A DNA stretch of 64,000 bases from positions 52,544 through 116,543 of the forward strand of contig NZ_JAGOGJ010000007.1 of the NCBI RefSeq assembly GCF_017996735.1, written 5' to 3'. Shown here one piece after another: positions 48,965-58,323 of the stretch (position 1 is the stretch's first letter; each line of letters starts with the position of its first letter). Below the pieces are notes generated by a model, which saw only the letters and a program-made list of their open reading frames with translations, did no database searches and was not told where the DNA came from. Origin of the DNA: Niveispirillum sp. GTDB taxonomy: Bacteria > Pseudomonadota > Alphaproteobacteria > Azospirillales > Azospirillaceae. The translations under genes and the position numbers were made by a program.

Positions 48965-50053
48965 ATGCATGATTTCCGCCGTTTCGGACCGCAGGTCCTG
49001 CCGTTCCTGCGTCATTACCTGTCGGAATGGGATTTTTTCAAACCGACCTGGAATTACGAGGATGGCTGCGTCTTCAAGGGCTGCCTGGACCTGGCCGACG
49101 CCACGGGCCGGTCGGAATTTTCCGACTTCGTGCATGACAAGGTCGGCGCGCGGGTGGATGAGGATGGCAGCATCGAAGGCTTCGACCCGGCCGAATACAA
49201 TATCGACAATGTGAAGCCGGCCAAGGTCTTCTTCCCCCTGTATGACCGCACGGGCGAGGAACGGTTCCGCCGCGCCATCGAGACGCAGGTGGCGCAGTTG
49301 CGCACCCATCCGCGCACCCGGTCCGGCAATTACTGGCACAAGCAGATTTATCCCTGGCAGGTCTGGCTGGATGGCCTGTACATGGCGCAGCCGCTGGTGA
49401 CGGCGCAGGCCGTGGCGACCGGCGACCGCGACGCCTGGGAGGATGTCGTCCACCAGTTTATCCAGGTACGCGACATCCTGCGCGACCCGCAGACCGGCCT
49501 TTATTACCATGGCTGGGATGAAAGCCGGCAGGAACGCTGGGCCGATCCCGTGACCGGATGCTCGCCTTGTTTCTGGGGCCGGGCCATGGGCTGGTTCATG
49601 ATGGCCATGGTCGATTGCATCGAACTGTCGGCCGCGTTCGACGGGCCGGGCCGGGCCGCCCTGATCGCCATGTTCCAGGACACGTCCATCGCCCTGATGG
49701 CGGTACGCAGCGCGCGGGGCCTGTGGTGGCAGGTGCTGGACCGGGGCGGGGAGCCGGGAAATTACGAGGAGACCTCCGCCAGCCTGATGATCGCCTATGC
49801 CCTGATGACGGGCGCGCGGCTGGGCCTGCTGCCGGCCGACCATGGGCGGGCGGGAGAGGCGGCGTTGCGCACCGTCATCCGCGACTTCCTGACGGAGACG
49901 GAACTGGGCGGCATCTGCGGCGTCGCGGGGCTGGGCAATGATCCCTACCGTGACGGCAGCTATGACTATTACCTGTCGGAGCCGGTGGTGCCCAACGATC
50001 CCAAGGGCGTGGGCGCCCTGATGATGGCCCTGGCCGAGGGGCTGCGGCGATAG
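48965..50053 (+). CDS. GH105 unsaturated rhamnogalacturonyl/glucuronyl hydrolase
   Basis: A 362-residue (alpha/alpha)6 barrel enzyme of the YteR/YesR type, which removes unsaturated uronic acid ends left by pectin or rhamnogalacturonan lyases. WQVWLDGLYMA carries the likely catalytic Asp136, and CFWGRAMGWFMMAMVD and NYEETSAS are family segments. There is no signal peptide, which fits a cytoplasmic enzyme acting on imported disaccharides. It follows the solute-binding gene by 99 bases. No lyase or permease genes are nearby. Confidence 0.88.
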   Translation: MHDFRRFGPQVLPFLRHYLSEWDFFKPTWNYEDGCVFKGCLDLADATGRSEFSDFVHDKVGARVDEDGSIEGFDPAEYNIDNVKPAKVFFPLYDRTGEERFRRAIETQVAQLRTHPRTRSGNYWHKQIYPWQVWLDGLYMAQPLVTAQAVATGDRDAWEDVVHQFIQVRDILRDPQTGLYYHGWDESRQERWADPVTGCSPCFWGRAMGWFMMAMVDCIELSAAFDGPGRAALIAMFQDTSIALMAVRSARGLWWQVLDRGGEPGNYEETSASLMIAYALMTGARLGLLPADHGRAGEAALRTVIRDFLTETELGGICGVAGLGNDPYRDGSYDYYLSEPVVPNDPKGVGALMMALAEGLRR

Positions 50054-50063
50054 GGCGGCGCGA

Positions 50064-50951
50064 TCAGACGATACGGCCCCGGTTGCGGCGATAGGCGTTG
50101 AACAGCATCACGCAGACAAGCAGGAAGCCCAGAACCCCACCCGCCACGGCGGCGCCGGCCAGTGTCAGCACCCGGCGGGGCGAGGCCGGCCGGTCGCCCG
50201 CATGCATGCTTTCGATGATGCGGTAGGAGAAAGGCTCGTCCGTCTGGCTGGTCATCAATTCATGTTCGACTTCCAGCAGGTTCTTCACCAGCGCGTCGCG
50301 CTGATAAGAATTGGTGGTCTGCTCCAGCGAGCGCAGCAGCACCTCGCGCTGGGCCGTCTTCGATTCCCGCACCTGTTTGCGGATGATGGTGTCAGACAGC
50401 TCAAAAATATGGTTCAGGACCTTCTGCGCGAAGGCTGGGTCCTTGTGCAGCAGCGTCACCTCGGTGAAGGTCGTGTCTTCCAGTGGCGCATTGCGCAGCT
50501 TGTTGACCACCAGCACCGCATCCAGCCGCTCCGACACCTTGCCCGCCGTGATCGCCTCCCCTTCCTTGGGGTCCAGAAGGCGCGGGCCGATCTCCTTGTC
50601 GGCGGCCAGCCGGGCCGCGATGTCATAGGATTTCAGCGTCTGCAGGAACTGCTTGTGCAAGGTGGAGCCGCCGCCATCACCCAGGGCGGCGCCCAGGCCG
50701 AAGGGCAGGGCCGCGAGGCTGCCCGACTTCGACGAATTGCTGGAGGAGGTGGGTGGCCCCACCGTGGCCGACGCCTTGTAAAGCGGCGTGGTCAGGAACA
50801 GGTAGAGCACGGCCCCCGCGATGGCCAGCAGGATCGCCGCCAGGAAAACCGCCCAGCGACGCAGGAAGAAGGTGACGATGTCGCCGATATAGATCACGTC
50901 CGCATCGGCCGGGGCGGCGGCATGGGGGCTGGTCTGGGCCTGCATCGTCAC
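50064..50951 (-). CDS. wzz: Wzz-type polysaccharide chain-length determinant
   Basis: A 295-residue protein with two membrane helices (about 34-55 and 255-278) flanking a periplasmic coiled-coil-rich domain. DVIYIGDIVTFFLRRW before the first helix is typical of Wzz proteins. It would set the length of surface polysaccharide. GTG 50951 is favoured because GGAGGG lies 6 bases upstream; ATG 50945 is the alternative. It is the last gene of a minus-strand run that begins with the rhamnose genes. The usual Pro-rich segment before the second helix is present but short (PASPRR). Confidence 0.85.
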   Translation of the reverse strand: MTMQAQTSPHAAAPADADVIYIGDIVTFFLRRWAVFLAAILLAIAGAVLYLFLTTPLYKASATVGPPTSSSNSSKSGSLAALPFGLGAALGDGGGSTLHKQFLQTLKSYDIAARLAADKEIGPRLLDPKEGEAITAGKVSERLDAVLVVNKLRNAPLEDTTFTEVTLLHKDPAFAQKVLNHIFELSDTIIRKQVRESKTAQREVLLRSLEQTTNSYQRDALVKNLLEVEHELMTSQTDEPFSYRIIESMHAGDRPASPRRVLTLAGAAVAGGVLGFLLVCVMLFNAYRRNRGRIV

Positions 50952-51027
50952 TTGTTTCCCTCCGGTCCTCGAATGACGCCGGTTATCTGTCCGGCGCGAC
51001 CCTACGATCAATGAAGCCGCCTGTCCA

Positions 51028-52146
51028 TCACGCCAACAAGGCGTAAAGCGATGCGGTTTCCGCCGCACAGCGTTCCCAGCCGAAATATCTGACCCGATCC
51101 CGCCCGCGACTGGCCAGTGCGGTTCGTACCGCACCGTTGCCCACATTCGTTTCCAGCAGATGCGTCGTGGCATCAATATCGCTGGCGTCATAGGTCAGGG
51201 CGGCATCGCCCGCCACCTCCACCAGCGCCTCGGCCTCCTTCGCGATGGCGACGGGGCAGCCTATGGCCATGGCTTCAAGCACAGGAAGGCCGAACCCTTC
51301 GCAGCGGGAGGGATAGACGAATAGCAGCGCGTCGCGATAGGCGCGCATCATGGTGGCATCATCGCCACCCATCCAGCTTACACGCTCCGCCATGCCCGTT
51401 TCGGCCAGCAGCGCATGGTCCAAGGGCCCGAAATCACCGCCGCCGAAACAGAGCAGGTGGATGCCGCGCCCCGGCAGGGAACTGCGCGCATAGCCGTTGA
51501 GGAAACAGGCGAAGTTCTTGTATCCGCTGCGCCGGCCCACGAACAGGATATAGGGCCTGCCGCCCAGGATATGCTGCCCGTCCTCGGGCGGCAGATCGGG
51601 AGCGGTGAATCCGTGATTGACCACATGCACCCGCCCGGCCGGCAGCGACCAGAGGCGGCAAAGATCGCGTTTCGTCGCCTCCGTCGGCACGATGATCAGA
51701 TCGGACCGGTCCACCGCCTTGCGTTTCAGCCGGCTGTTGATGGCGAAGGACCGCGCCTCCCCGGGGAACATTTCCCACACCATGTCATGCACCGTGGTGA
51801 CCAGCGGCCGGCGGCCGGGCATCAGGTCCAGCAGCGGATAATAAGTGCGGTGGAAAATCCCGTCCGGGCGGGTGCGCGCCGTCGCCCAAATCTCATTCCG
51901 CATCCGTAACAATTGGGCATGAAGACGCGTCGGAGATTCATATCGGCCCCGTACCAATCCCCTGTCCACAACGGTCGGCACGGATTCCAGCGCTTTCAGA
52001 TGCTGGTTGCGGTGCCGGCCGGCCTCGATTTCCACCGCCCGCCCGCTGTCGGACAGGGCCAGGGCCAGCTCGCAGAAATAGCGCGAGATGCCACCCACCG
52101 TCTGGGAGGTGAAGATATCGTGGCTGAAACTGACGGGCAGGGTCAC
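51028..52146 (-). CDS. Glycosyltransferase family 4 protein
   Basis: A 372-residue GT-B enzyme. VGGISRYFCELA near the N-terminus is the acceptor-side glycine loop, and the C-terminal half has FVGRRSGYKNF, then FVYPSRCEGFGLPVLEAMAIGCPV, the sugar-nucleotide-binding E-x7-E motif. The start is GTG 52146, 5 bases after the stop of the rhamnose reductase gene, so the two are translationally close. It probably adds a sugar (mannose or rhamnose) to a surface polysaccharide repeat. Confidence 0.88.
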   Translation of the reverse strand: MTLPVSFSHDIFTSQTVGGISRYFCELALALSDSGRAVEIEAGRHRNQHLKALESVPTVVDRGLVRGRYESPTRLHAQLLRMRNEIWATARTRPDGIFHRTYYPLLDLMPGRRPLVTTVHDMVWEMFPGEARSFAINSRLKRKAVDRSDLIIVPTEATKRDLCRLWSLPAGRVHVVNHGFTAPDLPPEDGQHILGGRPYILFVGRRSGYKNFACFLNGYARSSLPGRGIHLLCFGGGDFGPLDHALLAETGMAERVSWMGGDDATMMRAYRDALLFVYPSRCEGFGLPVLEAMAIGCPVAIAKEAEALVEVAGDAALTYDASDIDATTHLLETNVGNGAVRTALASRGRDRVRYFGWERCAAETASLYALLA

Positions 52147-52151
52147 GTATA

Positions 52152-53030
52152 TCAGCCTGCGGCCAGCAGCGCATCCACGGCACGGTCCAGCCCGACATGC
52201 CAGTCGGGTAGGATGGCACCGGGCAGGGCCAGATAGCGGTCGCAGGCCAGCACGGAATTGGCCGGGCGACGGGCCGGGGTGGGATAATCGGCGGTAGTGA
52301 TGGGATGGACCACGGGCACGGGGCGCCCATGGCGGGCCGCGCTGTCGAACACGGCCTGGGCGAAGGCATGCCAGGTGGTCGGCCCCTCCCCACCGAAATG
52401 GAAGATGCCCCGGGCACGCCCATCGGCCACGCAGGGGGCCATCAGCAGGATGGCATCGGCGATGTCATGCGCCGCCGTGGGCCGCCCCCGCTGGTCGGCC
52501 ACAACGCGCAGTTCCGGCCGGTCGGCGCCCAACCGCAGCATGGTGCGGACAAAGTTGGCGCCATAGGGGCTGAACACCCAGGAGGTGCGCAGGATGGCAT
52601 TGCGCGCCGGCCCCAGATCGGCCATGGCCTGTTCGCCCGCCAGCTTTGACGCGCCATAGACGCCCAGCGGGCCGGTGGCGTCATCCTCCCGCCAGGGGCG
52701 GTCACCGCCGCCGTCGAAGACATAGTCGGTGGAAACATGGATGAAGGGGATGTCGGCATCACGGGCCGCGGCCGCGATGTGGCGCGTGCCGTCACGATTG
52801 ACGGCAAACGCCTCCTGCGCATCGCTTTCGGCCTTGTCCACGGCCGTGTAGGCGGCGGCATTGACGATCAGGTCGGGGGCGTGGGTGCGCACGGCAGCCG
52901 CCACCGCCGCGGCGTCGGCGATGGACAGGCTCTCCCGGCCCAGACAGACCACATCATGGCCGGCGGCCGCGCCTTGGTCGCGCATGGCCAGCGCCAATTG
53001 GCCGCCACGGCCGAAAACCAGGACCTTCAT
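52152..53030 (-). CDS. rmlD: dTDP-4-dehydrorhamnose reductase
   Basis: A 292-residue short-chain-dehydrogenase-like reductase, the last step of dTDP-L-rhamnose synthesis. The N-terminus KVLVFGRGGQLALAM is the NADPH-binding loop. HVSTDYVFDGGGDRPWREDD and VYGASKLAGEQ give the Ser/Thr-Tyr-Lys catalytic group (Y in VYGASK). It is the fourth gene of rmlCBAD. Confidence 0.94.
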   Translation of the reverse strand: MKVLVFGRGGQLALAMRDQGAAAGHDVVCLGRESLSIADAAAVAAAVRTHAPDLIVNAAAYTAVDKAESDAQEAFAVNRDGTRHIAAAARDADIPFIHVSTDYVFDGGGDRPWREDDATGPLGVYGASKLAGEQAMADLGPARNAILRTSWVFSPYGANFVRTMLRLGADRPELRVVADQRGRPTAAHDIADAILLMAPCVADGRARGIFHFGGEGPTTWHAFAQAVFDSAARHGRPVPVVHPITTADYPTPARRPANSVLACDRYLALPGAILPDWHVGLDRAVDALLAAG

Positions 53031-53057
53031 GCTATATTCCCGTTGTCGCGGCCTTTT

Positions 53058-53942
53058 TCAGACCTTGGCCTCGGCGAGTATCTTCATGAGATACAAGCCA
53101 TATTCATTCTTGAGCAGGGGTTTGGCCAGTTTTTCGACCTGCTCGGCGTTGATCAGGCCGCGCCGGAAGGCGATTTCTTCGGGGCAGGCGATTTTCAGGC
53201 CCTGCCGGCGTTCGACCGTCTGCACAAAATGCGTGGCCTCGACCAGGCTGTCATGGGTGCCGGTGTCCAGCCAGGCATAACCCCGGCCCATCCGTTCGAC
53301 CCGCAGCTTGTTCTGCTGGAGATAGACATTGTTGACGTCGGTGATCTCCAGCTCGCCGCGGGGCGACGGCTTGATGGAGGCGGCGATGTCCAGCACTGAA
53401 TTGTCGTAGAAATACAACCCGGTGACGGCATAGTGCGATTTCGGTGCCTTGGGCTTTTCCTCGATGGTGAGCGCATTGCCCTCGCCATCGAAGCTGACCA
53501 CGCCGTAACGTTCGGGATCGTGGACGTGATAGGCGAAGACCGTAGCGCCGGTGTCGCGGCCATGGGCATTGGCCAGCAGCTTTTCGAAGCCGTCGCCGTA
53601 GAAGATATTGTCGCCCAGCACCAGGGCGGCCGGATCATTGCCGACAAAGCCGCGCCCGATGATGAAGGCCTGGGCCAGCCCGTCGGGGCTGGGCTGGATG
53701 GCATAGGACAGGTTGACGCCCCACTGGCTGCCATCGCCCAGCAGGTGGCTGAATTGCGGCATGTCGTGCGGCGTGCTGATCACCAGGATATCGGTGATGC
53801 CCGCCATCATCAGGGCCGACAGCGGATAATAGATCATCGGCTTGTCATAGACGGGCAGCAACTGCTTCGACACGCCCAGGGTGATGGGGTAAAGCCGCGT
53901 GCCCGAGCCGCCGGCCAGGATAATGCCTTTGCGGTTAGCCAT
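53058..53942 (-). CDS. rmlA: Glucose-1-phosphate thymidylyltransferase
   Basis: A 294-residue nucleotidyltransferase making dTDP-glucose. [17 protein letters not shown] is the nucleotide-binding signature, followed by [21 protein letters not shown] 53942 overlaps the end of rmlB by 8 bases, suggesting coupled translation. Length and motifs are canonical. Confidence 0.96.
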   Translation of the reverse strand: MANRKGIILAGGSGTRLYPITLGVSKQLLPVYDKPMIYYPLSALMMAGITDILVISTPHDMPQFSHLLGDGSQWGVNLSYAIQPSPDGLAQAFIIGRGFVGNDPAALVLGDNIFYGDGFEKLLANAHGRDTGATVFAYHVHDPERYGVVSFDGEGNALTIEEKPKAPKSHYAVTGLYFYDNSVLDIAASIKPSPRGELEITDVNNVYLQQNKLRVERMGRGYAWLDTGTHDSLVEATHFVQTVERRQGLKIACPEEIAFRRGLINAEQVEKLAKPLLKNEYGLYLMKILAEAKV

Positions 53943-55005
53943 TCTTCTTGCCCTCTCCCCGGCGTTTATGGGCCTCTTCCCGCAAGGGAGCCCACCACCA
54001 TTCATTGTCGAGATACCAGCGGACCGTCTTTTCCAGGCCGGTCTCGAAGCTTTCCTGTGGTTCCCAGCCCAGGTCGCGCCGGATTTTGCCGGCGTCGATT
54101 GCGTAACGATGGTCGTGGCCGGGCCGGTCCTTCACGAAGGTGATCAGGTCCCGGCGCGGACCGCCATCGGGGCGCAGACTGTCCAGGATGTCGCAGATGC
54201 GCTCCACGACCTCCAGGTTGGTCTTTTCGTTGTTGCCGCCGATATTGAACCGTTCACCCACGGGACCCCGGGTCAGCACCTGCCACAGGGCGCGGGCGTG
54301 ATCCTCGACATAAAGCCAGTCGCGCACATTGTCGCCCTTGCCATAGACGGGCAGGGGCCGGCGTTCCAGAGCGTTCAGGATGACCAGGGGGATCAGCTTT
54401 TCGGGGAAATGGAAGGGGCCGTAATTGTTGGAACAGTTGGTCAGGACGACCGGCAGCCCGTAGGTATGGTGCCAGGCATCGACCAGATGGTCCGACGAGG
54501 CCTTGGACGCGGAATAGGGGGACCGGGGGGCGTAGGGGGTGGTTTCGGTAAAGAAGCCTTCGTCGCCAAGCGAGCCGAACACCTCGTCCGTGGAGACATG
54601 GTGGAAGCGGAAATCCGCCTTCTTCTGCCCGTCCAGCCCCTGCCAGTAATCGCGCGCCGCCGACAGCAGCACGCCCGTGCCCACGACATTGGTCTGGATA
54701 AAGGCGTCCGGCCCGTCGATGGAACGGTCGACATGGCTTTCGGCCGCCAGATGCACGATGGCGTCGGGCTGATATTTCGCGAAAATCGCGTCGATGGCGG
54801 GGCGGTCGCAGATATCCGCCTGTTCGAAATGGTAAAGCGGGCTGTCCTTGACGGCCCGGACATTCTCCGGGTTGGCGGCATAGGTCAGCTTGTCGATATT
54901 GACGACGGCGCAGCCCTGCTCACCCACCACATGGCGGATGAAGGCGGACCCGATGAAGCCGGCGCCCCCGGTGACAAGGATCAGTTTGGGGGAAAGGAGG
55001 GTCAT
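53935..55005 (-). CDS. rmlB: dTDP-glucose 4,6-dehydratase
   Basis: A 356-residue extended short-chain dehydrogenase with the NAD loop [29 protein letters not shown] (the active-site Thr-Asp-Glu), and the catalytic [12 protein letters not shown]. It converts dTDP-glucose to the 4-keto-6-deoxy sugar. GGAGG lies directly upstream of the ATG. It is the second gene of the rhamnose operon. Confidence 0.96.
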   Translation of the reverse strand: MTLLSPKLILVTGGAGFIGSAFIRHVVGEQGCAVVNIDKLTYAANPENVRAVKDSPLYHFEQADICDRPAIDAIFAKYQPDAIVHLAAESHVDRSIDGPDAFIQTNVVGTGVLLSAARDYWQGLDGQKKADFRFHHVSTDEVFGSLGDEGFFTETTPYAPRSPYSASKASSDHLVDAWHHTYGLPVVLTNCSNNYGPFHFPEKLIPLVILNALERRPLPVYGKGDNVRDWLYVEDHARALWQVLTRGPVGERFNIGGNNEKTNLEVVERICDILDSLRPDGGPRRDLITFVKDRPGHDHRYAIDAGKIRRDLGWEPQESFETGLEKTVRWYLDNEWWWAPLREEAHKRRGEGKKNG

Positions 55006-55027
55006 TCCAGGGCTCTTGTCAGCGGGT

Positions 55028-55582
55028 TCAGAAAATCGGCGGCAGATCGCGCAGACGCGGCAGCCTGGCGTCCTTGTCGGACAGGATCAGCTTTTCGGCC
55101 GGAAACGGCCATGCAATAGCCAGATCGGGATCGTTCCAGATGACGCCGCCATCATCGGCGGGGCTGTAATAGTCAGTCACCTTGTAAACGAACTCCGTAT
55201 CCGGGACCAGGGTGCAGAAAGCGTGGGCGAAGCCGGCCGGGATCCAGAGCTGCTCCCCACCCTCGGCCGTCAGTTCCACGGCGATATGCCGGCCAAAGGT
55301 GGCGGAAGCGTGACGCATGTCGACAGCCACATCCAGGACGGCCCCGCGCACCACCCGCACCAGCTTTCCCTGGGCCGTGGGCGGGCGCTGGAAATGCAGG
55401 CCGCGCAAGGTGCCGGCATCCCGCGACAGGGAGTGGTTGTCCTGCACAAAATCCACATCGACGCCGACCACCTCGTGGAACCGGCGGCGGCTATAGGTCT
55501 CGCTGAAAAAACCGCGATGGTCGCCAAACCGGGACGGCTTCAGAAGGGCGAGGCCGTCAATGTCGTATCGGGTCACTTGCAT
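55028..55582 (-). CDS. rmlC: dTDP-4-dehydrorhamnose 3,5-epimerase
   Basis: A 184-residue cupin epimerase. [10 protein letters not shown], then [19 protein letters not shown] with the catalytic His (LRGLHFQ), and [13 protein letters not shown] are family segments. It is the first gene of the minus-strand run rmlC-rmlB-rmlA-rmlD-GT4-wzz. The 133 bases before it hold no recognised promoter. Confidence 0.95.
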   Translation of the reverse strand: MQVTRYDIDGLALLKPSRFGDHRGFFSETYSRRRFHEVVGVDVDFVQDNHSLSRDAGTLRGLHFQRPPTAQGKLVRVVRGAVLDVAVDMRHASATFGRHIAVELTAEGGEQLWIPAGFAHAFCTLVPDTEFVYKVTDYYSPADDGGVIWNDPDLAIAWPFPAEKLILSDKDARLPRLRDLPPIF

Positions 55583-55715
55583 GGGGTCTATCCGGCGAAA
55601 GGGTCATGACAGAAATCGGCCGCAGCCACACCCGCACACACGCCCCCGCCCCAAGGACGCGCATGCAGGACGGCCGCTTTATGCACTGTTCGCAGCACAC
55701 AGGCAACATGGGGGC

Positions 55716-56714
55716 TTAATCCCGCATCCGAACATCCTCGAACCTTATGGTGCGAAATTGCCAGAGGATGCGCCACAGCATGGGCAGCCGGTCCGCCTGC
55801 CCACGGTGCAGACGGTTCAGCGCCGTCACGCACAGCCCGGCCAGGATGGTGGGCATGGCATAGGGGAAATGCCGCCAGGTGACGCGCAGCCGGTTACGCA
55901 GATTGTAGAAATCGGCCAGCAGGCTGATCTGGTCACGATGCCCGCCCGTCGTGCCGCCTTCCTTGTGCAGCACCAGGCTGGCCGGGGCATAACCCAGGTC
56001 GAACAGGTGCCGACCCCGCCGGCAATAATCGATCTCCTCGAAATAGAGGAAAAAACTGTCATCCATCAGCCCGACCTGTTCCAGCCAGGCCCGGCGGATG
56101 AACATGGCGGCCCCGATCACATAATCCATGCGCGCATCGGCGAAGCTTGCCGCCTCTTCCCGCGGCCGGTTCCAGCCCAGATGGCTGACAAGGCCGGTCC
56201 AGCGGTTGTAGCGGGCGCCGCCGGCCCCCTGGATCCGGTCGGGTCGATGGACATAGAGCAGGGTGGAACCGATCATGCCCTGGCGCGGATGCGCCGCCGC
56301 ATGCGCCAGCAGCGCCGACAGCGCGTCCGGCTGGGGCAGCGTGTCGTTGTTCAGGATCCAGGTGAAGGCCATGGCCGGATCCTGAAGGGCCAGCCGCACC
56401 CCGACATTGTTGCCGCCGGCATAGCCGTGATTGCCGGCATTGCGGATCAGGTAAATGTCACCGTCGGGGCGCGTTTGCCCCACCTCCGCCTCAGCCAGTT
56501 CGACAAAACCCTCGCCGAACCGGTCGGCGAGGGCGGCGCGCAGACGGGGCAGCGAATCATCGGAGGAGGCGTTGTCACAGATGGCCAAGCGCCATCGTGC
56601 CCCCGTCATCGCCCTGACGGCGTCGAGACAGCCGATCGTATCCTCCGCCCCGTTCCAGTTCAGGATGACGATCCAGGTCAGCGGGGACGGGGCGGCGGCG
56701 GGGGCGGCGGGCAT
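55716..56714 (-). CDS. Glycosyltransferase family 2 protein (rhamnosyltransferase-like)
   Basis: A 332-residue GT-A enzyme. WIVILNWNGAEDTIGCLDAV and CDNASSDDS form the nucleotide-binding N-terminus, TWILNNDTLPQPDAL carries the DxD-like Asn-Asn-Asp, and DSFFLYFEEIDYCRRG is the acceptor-side base motif of the WbbL/rhamnosyltransferase branch. This agrees with the neighbouring dTDP-rhamnose genes. There is no membrane segment apart from a weakly hydrophobic C-terminal helix. The ribosome binding site is weak. Confidence 0.88.
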   Translation of the reverse strand: MPAAPAAAPSPLTWIVILNWNGAEDTIGCLDAVRAMTGARWRLAICDNASSDDSLPRLRAALADRFGEGFVELAEAEVGQTRPDGDIYLIRNAGNHGYAGGNNVGVRLALQDPAMAFTWILNNDTLPQPDALSALLAHAAAHPRQGMIGSTLLYVHRPDRIQGAGGARYNRWTGLVSHLGWNRPREEAASFADARMDYVIGAAMFIRRAWLEQVGLMDDSFFLYFEEIDYCRRGRHLFDLGYAPASLVLHKEGGTTGGHRDQISLLADFYNLRNRLRVTWRHFPYAMPTILAGLCVTALNRLHRGQADRLPMLWRILWQFRTIRFEDVRMRD

Positions 56715-56735
56715 GCGGGACCGGTGATGTGACGG

Positions 56736-56766
56736 AAAAGGGGGCGTCCCTGCGGGCGGCGCCCCC
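56736..56766 (-). terminator. Rho-independent terminator of the MCP-like gene
   Basis: GGGGGCG pairs with CGCCCCC around a 17-base loop, and on the minus strand TTTT follows. It lies 58 bases after the stop of the chemoreceptor-like gene. Confidence 0.6.
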
Positions 56767-56823
56767 TACTCTATCCGACGCGGGGCCGGCGGCTGCCAAG
56801 CCTAAAAACGGCAACCCCGATGG

Positions 56824-57951
56824 TCAGGCATGGCCATGCTTGGCATTCCAGGCCGCTTCCACCTCCGGCGGGCGCTGCAGGATCAGCCCGTACCAGCCCA
56901 GACCCTTATAGGTTTCATAGCCCGGTGTCAGGGCGAATGCCACCAGCGTGCCGTCTTCGGTCTGGTAATAGCCCATGTCCTTGCCATCGGTCTGCAGCGG
57001 GTAGCGGCCGATCAGCAGATAGCGTTCGTCGCTAGCGGCCATGACGCGGAAATTGCTGTCCACGATCAGGCACTTGGTGCGCCCCTCCTGCCGCTCCTCC
57101 TCGGTCAGGCGGACGGATTTCACGACGGTGCCGGCCTGCGGCGCCCAGTCGAAAAAGATGCCCAGCACACCCAGCGGCCGGCCATTCTCCGCCCCGTTGG
57201 CCCGGATGGCGGTGGAATAGATGGCGACAGGCTGGCCGCCCAACCCCTCATGCGGCGCCACGTCGGCCACGGCGAATTCACTGCCATCGCGCGTCGCCAT
57301 GGCATCACGGAACCAGCTTTCACCCACGACCGACCGGCCAGCCACGCGGTACCGGTCAGGCCGGCCGCTGGCGATCACGCGCCCCTGCGCATCCGCCACC
57401 CAGATGTCGAGATAGACCGTGTAGGATTTCAGGATGACGCCCAGTCGCCGCGACGCATGGGCCAAACTGTCAGCATCGGGTTTCTGCAGCGCATCGACAA
57501 CGGCGCTGTCGGTGGCCCACCACCTTACATCGCAGGACCGTTCGTAGAGGTTGCGATCGACGATATCGATCATGTTCAGCGCGAGATCGGCCAGCCTTTG
57601 CCCGCGCATGGAGCCGACAAGCCCCTGGCCGAGTTGGTGCAGGCGATTGGCACTGCCCACAATCTCGTCCCGCATGCGGCTGGCGGCCAGATCGATCTCT
57701 GACGAAATGGTCTGCACCTCCGCCGCCACGACGCCGAAACCGGCCCCATGAACCCCGGCCCGGGCCGCCTCGATCTTGGCGTTCAGCGCCAGGATCTTGG
57801 TGCGGCGGGTGATGTCGCCAATGGCGCTGGTTCGCATGGCGGAGACTTCCGCGACCTCCTTCGCCAGTTCGATGATTGTTTCTGGCGAGGCGTCCAGATC
57901 AGCCCCCGCCGCCCGATATGCGGAAATATCCGCCGTGAAATCTTTCGGCAT
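56824..57951 (-). CDS. Soluble methyl-accepting-chemotaxis-like protein with C-terminal sensor domain
   Basis: A protein of about 375 residues without a membrane segment. The order is reversed relative to ordinary chemoreceptors: a shortened MCP signalling segment comes first (about 20-110: IGDITRRTKILALNAKIEAARAG, GFGVVAAEVQTIS), then a PAS/Cache-like sensor domain (about 170-350: YLDIWVADAQGRVIASGRPD, FDWAPQAGTVV). The hairpin tip that contacts CheA/CheW is only partly represented. ATG 57951 is used; GTG 57960 is possible. It may be a cytoplasmic sensor in a chemotaxis-like or c-di-GMP circuit; ligand unknown. Confidence 0.8.
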   Translation of the reverse strand: MPKDFTADISAYRAAGADLDASPETIIELAKEVAEVSAMRTSAIGDITRRTKILALNAKIEAARAGVHGAGFGVVAAEVQTISSEIDLAASRMRDEIVGSANRLHQLGQGLVGSMRGQRLADLALNMIDIVDRNLYERSCDVRWWATDSAVVDALQKPDADSLAHASRRLGVILKSYTVYLDIWVADAQGRVIASGRPDRYRVAGRSVVGESWFRDAMATRDGSEFAVADVAPHEGLGGQPVAIYSTAIRANGAENGRPLGVLGIFFDWAPQAGTVVKSVRLTEEERQEGRTKCLIVDSNFRVMAASDERYLLIGRYPLQTDGKDMGYYQTEDGTLVAFALTPGYETYKGLGWYGLILQRPPEVEAAWNAKHGHA

Positions 57952-57960
57952 GTGAACCAC

Positions 57961-58323
57961 GGTTCTTTATTTCGGATTGCGATTTATTGGGTGCGATTGA
58001 TCCCCTGCTGCCACGCGTCTTTGCGTGGTCGGGTGGCTTTGCGCCATCTGCGTTGCTAATTTATCAATTGCTCAAAATTGTTCCAAGTTAAAATATTGAT
58101 CAAATTGTAGGCGAATTCCGTTGATGGACTGATGAAGGGTACAGGAATATCAATTCGCCTCGTCTTTGCGCAGAGCTTCTGCCCATTGGTTGGTCAATCA
58201 TGCTTATAAATTGGTCAACGGTGGTGTCGGTTCCGCCACCCCTTTTCAGCGCCGGCCGCTTGGGTTAACTCAAGCCCGGGTGGGCCCGGTCAGCGGGTGC
58301 CAAAAATGCAAGGACCCTGATTG
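57961..58323. promoter_or_regulatory. AT-rich 363-base intergenic region with repeats
   Basis: This gap between divergent genes holds no gene. It is the most AT-rich stretch in the window. It contains TTGGTCAA twice, 21 bp apart (58190-58197 and 58211-58218), with TTATAAA between them; TTGATCAA at 58096-58103; and the inverted repeat AGGCGAATT/AATTCGCCT (58109-58117 and 58152-58160). These look like regulator sites around one or two promoters, but no match to a known regulator was found. Confidence 0.4.
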
